Assembly: GCA_038063975.1 (NCBI GenBank)
Contig: JBBTTY010000049.1
Location: forward strand, 1 to 11,683
Reading direction: 5' to 3'
Source: UBA6065 sp038063975
GTDB taxonomy: Bacteria; Patescibacteriota; Minisyncoccia; Phycocordibacterales; UBA6065
DNA length: 11,683 nucleotides
Of this stretch, positions 10,998-11,683 are shown piece by piece. Numbering within the stretch: the first letter of the stretch is position 1; every line of letters begins with the position of its first letter. A program made the position numbers and the translations under genes. The notes beneath the pieces are model-generated. The model was not told the DNA's origin, made no database searches, and was given only the letters and a program-made list of their open reading frames with translations.

Positions 10998-11552
10998 ATG
11001 GAAAAGAGAAAGAAGCAGAGGCTCGTGCGCGACGGAGTAATTGTTGTCGTGAGTATATTGGTCGCTTGGGCTCTGGTAGAAAGTTCGGTTATAGATAGAT
11101 TTATATTATCATCTGACGGTTTTTATGTTCTCAACGCTTTTGTAGCCGGACTTTTTTTTACTTCTGCCTTCACCACTGCTCCGGCTATAGTTTTCATAGC
11201 AAAGCTCGGCCACGTCTATTCGCCATATACCCTGGCTCTCGTCGGTGGGCTCGGCGCTCTCATAGGCGACCTCATCATATTTAATTTTATTAAAGGTCAT
11301 ATATCAGAAGACGTCGCCTATCTTTTTTCAAAGGCAAAATCAAAACGCATGAAGCATGTTTTTGAATATAGGTTTGTCAGATGGTCCATGGCATTTCTAG
11401 GTGCTCTGATCATCGCCTCACCATTACCTGACGAATTGGGTCTCGCTCTCATGGGACTCTCCAAAATATCTCCTCTCCGTTTTGCTCTCATTTCCTACAC
11501 ATTCAATACAATCGGCATATTTGTCATAGCCTCTATCGGAAGGGCTATTTGA
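10998..11552 (+). CDS. Five-helix membrane protein, remote DedA/VTT-like
   Basis: A 184-aa polytopic protein with a basic N-terminus (M-E-K-R-K-K-Q-R) and about five hydrophobic segments (12-29, 42-68, 76-98, 130-144, 158-182). Two features recall the VTT fold: G-A-L-I-G-D91 before a helix end, like the G-x-x-x-G-D of DedA proteins, and S-P-L-P-D-E-L-G-L-A-L-M-G-L (141-154), a re-entrant-type segment with a proline and an acidic residue. The R-x-x-x-P signature arginines of true DedA, seen in the gene at 1237, are missing. It may be a small transporter-like relative; function is uncertain. It has its own extended -10 promoter, and no other gene shares its transcript within the window. Confidence 0.75.
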   Translation: MEKRKKQRLVRDGVIVVVSILVAWALVESSVIDRFILSSDGFYVLNAFVAGLFFTSAFTTAPAIVFIAKLGHVYSPYTLALVGGLGALIGDLIIFNFIKGHISEDVAYLFSKAKSKRMKHVFEYRFVRWSMAFLGALIIASPLPDELGLALMGLSKISPLRFALISYTFNTIGIFVIASIGRAI

Positions 11553-11583
11553 AATAAGGCTCTGTATAGGCTTTGAAAAGGCC

Positions 11584-11614
11584 TTGACAGAAGTCTAGTA
11601 TAGGTGTATACTAG
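11584..11614 (+). promoter_or_regulatory. Strong promoter with palindromic operator, facing the right edge
   Basis: Consensus -35 TTGACA (11584-11589), 17-nt spacer, -10 TATACT (11607-11612). CTAGTATA (11595-11602) and TATACTAG (11607-11614) are perfect 8-bp inverted arms with a 4-nt centre, covering the spacer and the whole -10. Transcription would start near 11619, and no start codon stands at leaderless distance, so a longer leader or an RNA gene outside the window is expected. A small hairpin GCAAC-TCG-GTTGC (11649-11661) lies in the leader. Confidence 0.75.
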
Positions 11615-11683
11615 TACAAGTATAGAACTGTAAATTCTGGGGTCAAATGCAACTCGGTTGCTAATTACTCCTCAGAATACCAT

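Overview
The window looks like part of a genome from the Candidate Phyla Radiation (Patescibacteria), most likely a Parcubacteria-type lineage. This is an inference from compact genes, tRNA genes without an encoded 3' CCA, almost no Shine-Dalgarno sequences, small one- or two-helix membrane proteins of the kind seen in those genomes, and a minimal pilM-pilN-pilO cluster. UGA is used as a stop codon (for example at the ends of pilM, pilN and the last gene), so this is not one of the lineages that recode UGA as glycine.

Layout. 1-175 is non-coding, possibly the end of an insertion sequence. 176-634 (minus) encodes a two-helix membrane protein. tRNA-Ser(TGA) at 713-799 is followed after 2 nt by ruvX, then a DedA-family membrane protein. 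A pilus-assembly operon follows: pilM, pilN, pilO and a 100-aa single-helix protein, overlapping or a few nt apart. It converges on tRNA-Arg(TCT) and tRNA-Val(TAC) on the minus strand. Behind tRNA-Val lies a 41-bp tandem repeat that duplicates the tRNA 5' end, and then a divergent promoter. rplS (bL19) and tRNA-Leu(GAG) follow on the plus strand.

5211-9092 reads as an accessory island: two tandem HNH nuclease paralogues, tRNA-His(GTG), a hicB-hicA toxin-antitoxin pair, a non-coding stretch with inverted repeats, a solitary MazF/PemK-type toxin on the minus strand flanked by 94-bp direct repeats (pieces of a decayed gene), and a 351-aa protein joining a DNA-binding domain, a GHKL ATPase and a STAS-like (DUF4325-type) domain. 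From 9170 the window returns to membrane or envelope genes: a seven-helix DUF2914 protein, an anchored extracytoplasmic protein and a five-helix DedA-like protein. A strong promoter with a palindrome over its -10 box points out of the right edge.

Gene expression. Nine protein genes have a -10 hexamer ending 6-8 nt before the ATG. Transcription would then start at, or within about two bases of, the start codon, giving leaderless mRNAs. This spacing also decides several start codons (8037, 9170, 1856). ruvX may get a nearly leaderless mRNA another way, by 3' trimming of tRNA-Ser.
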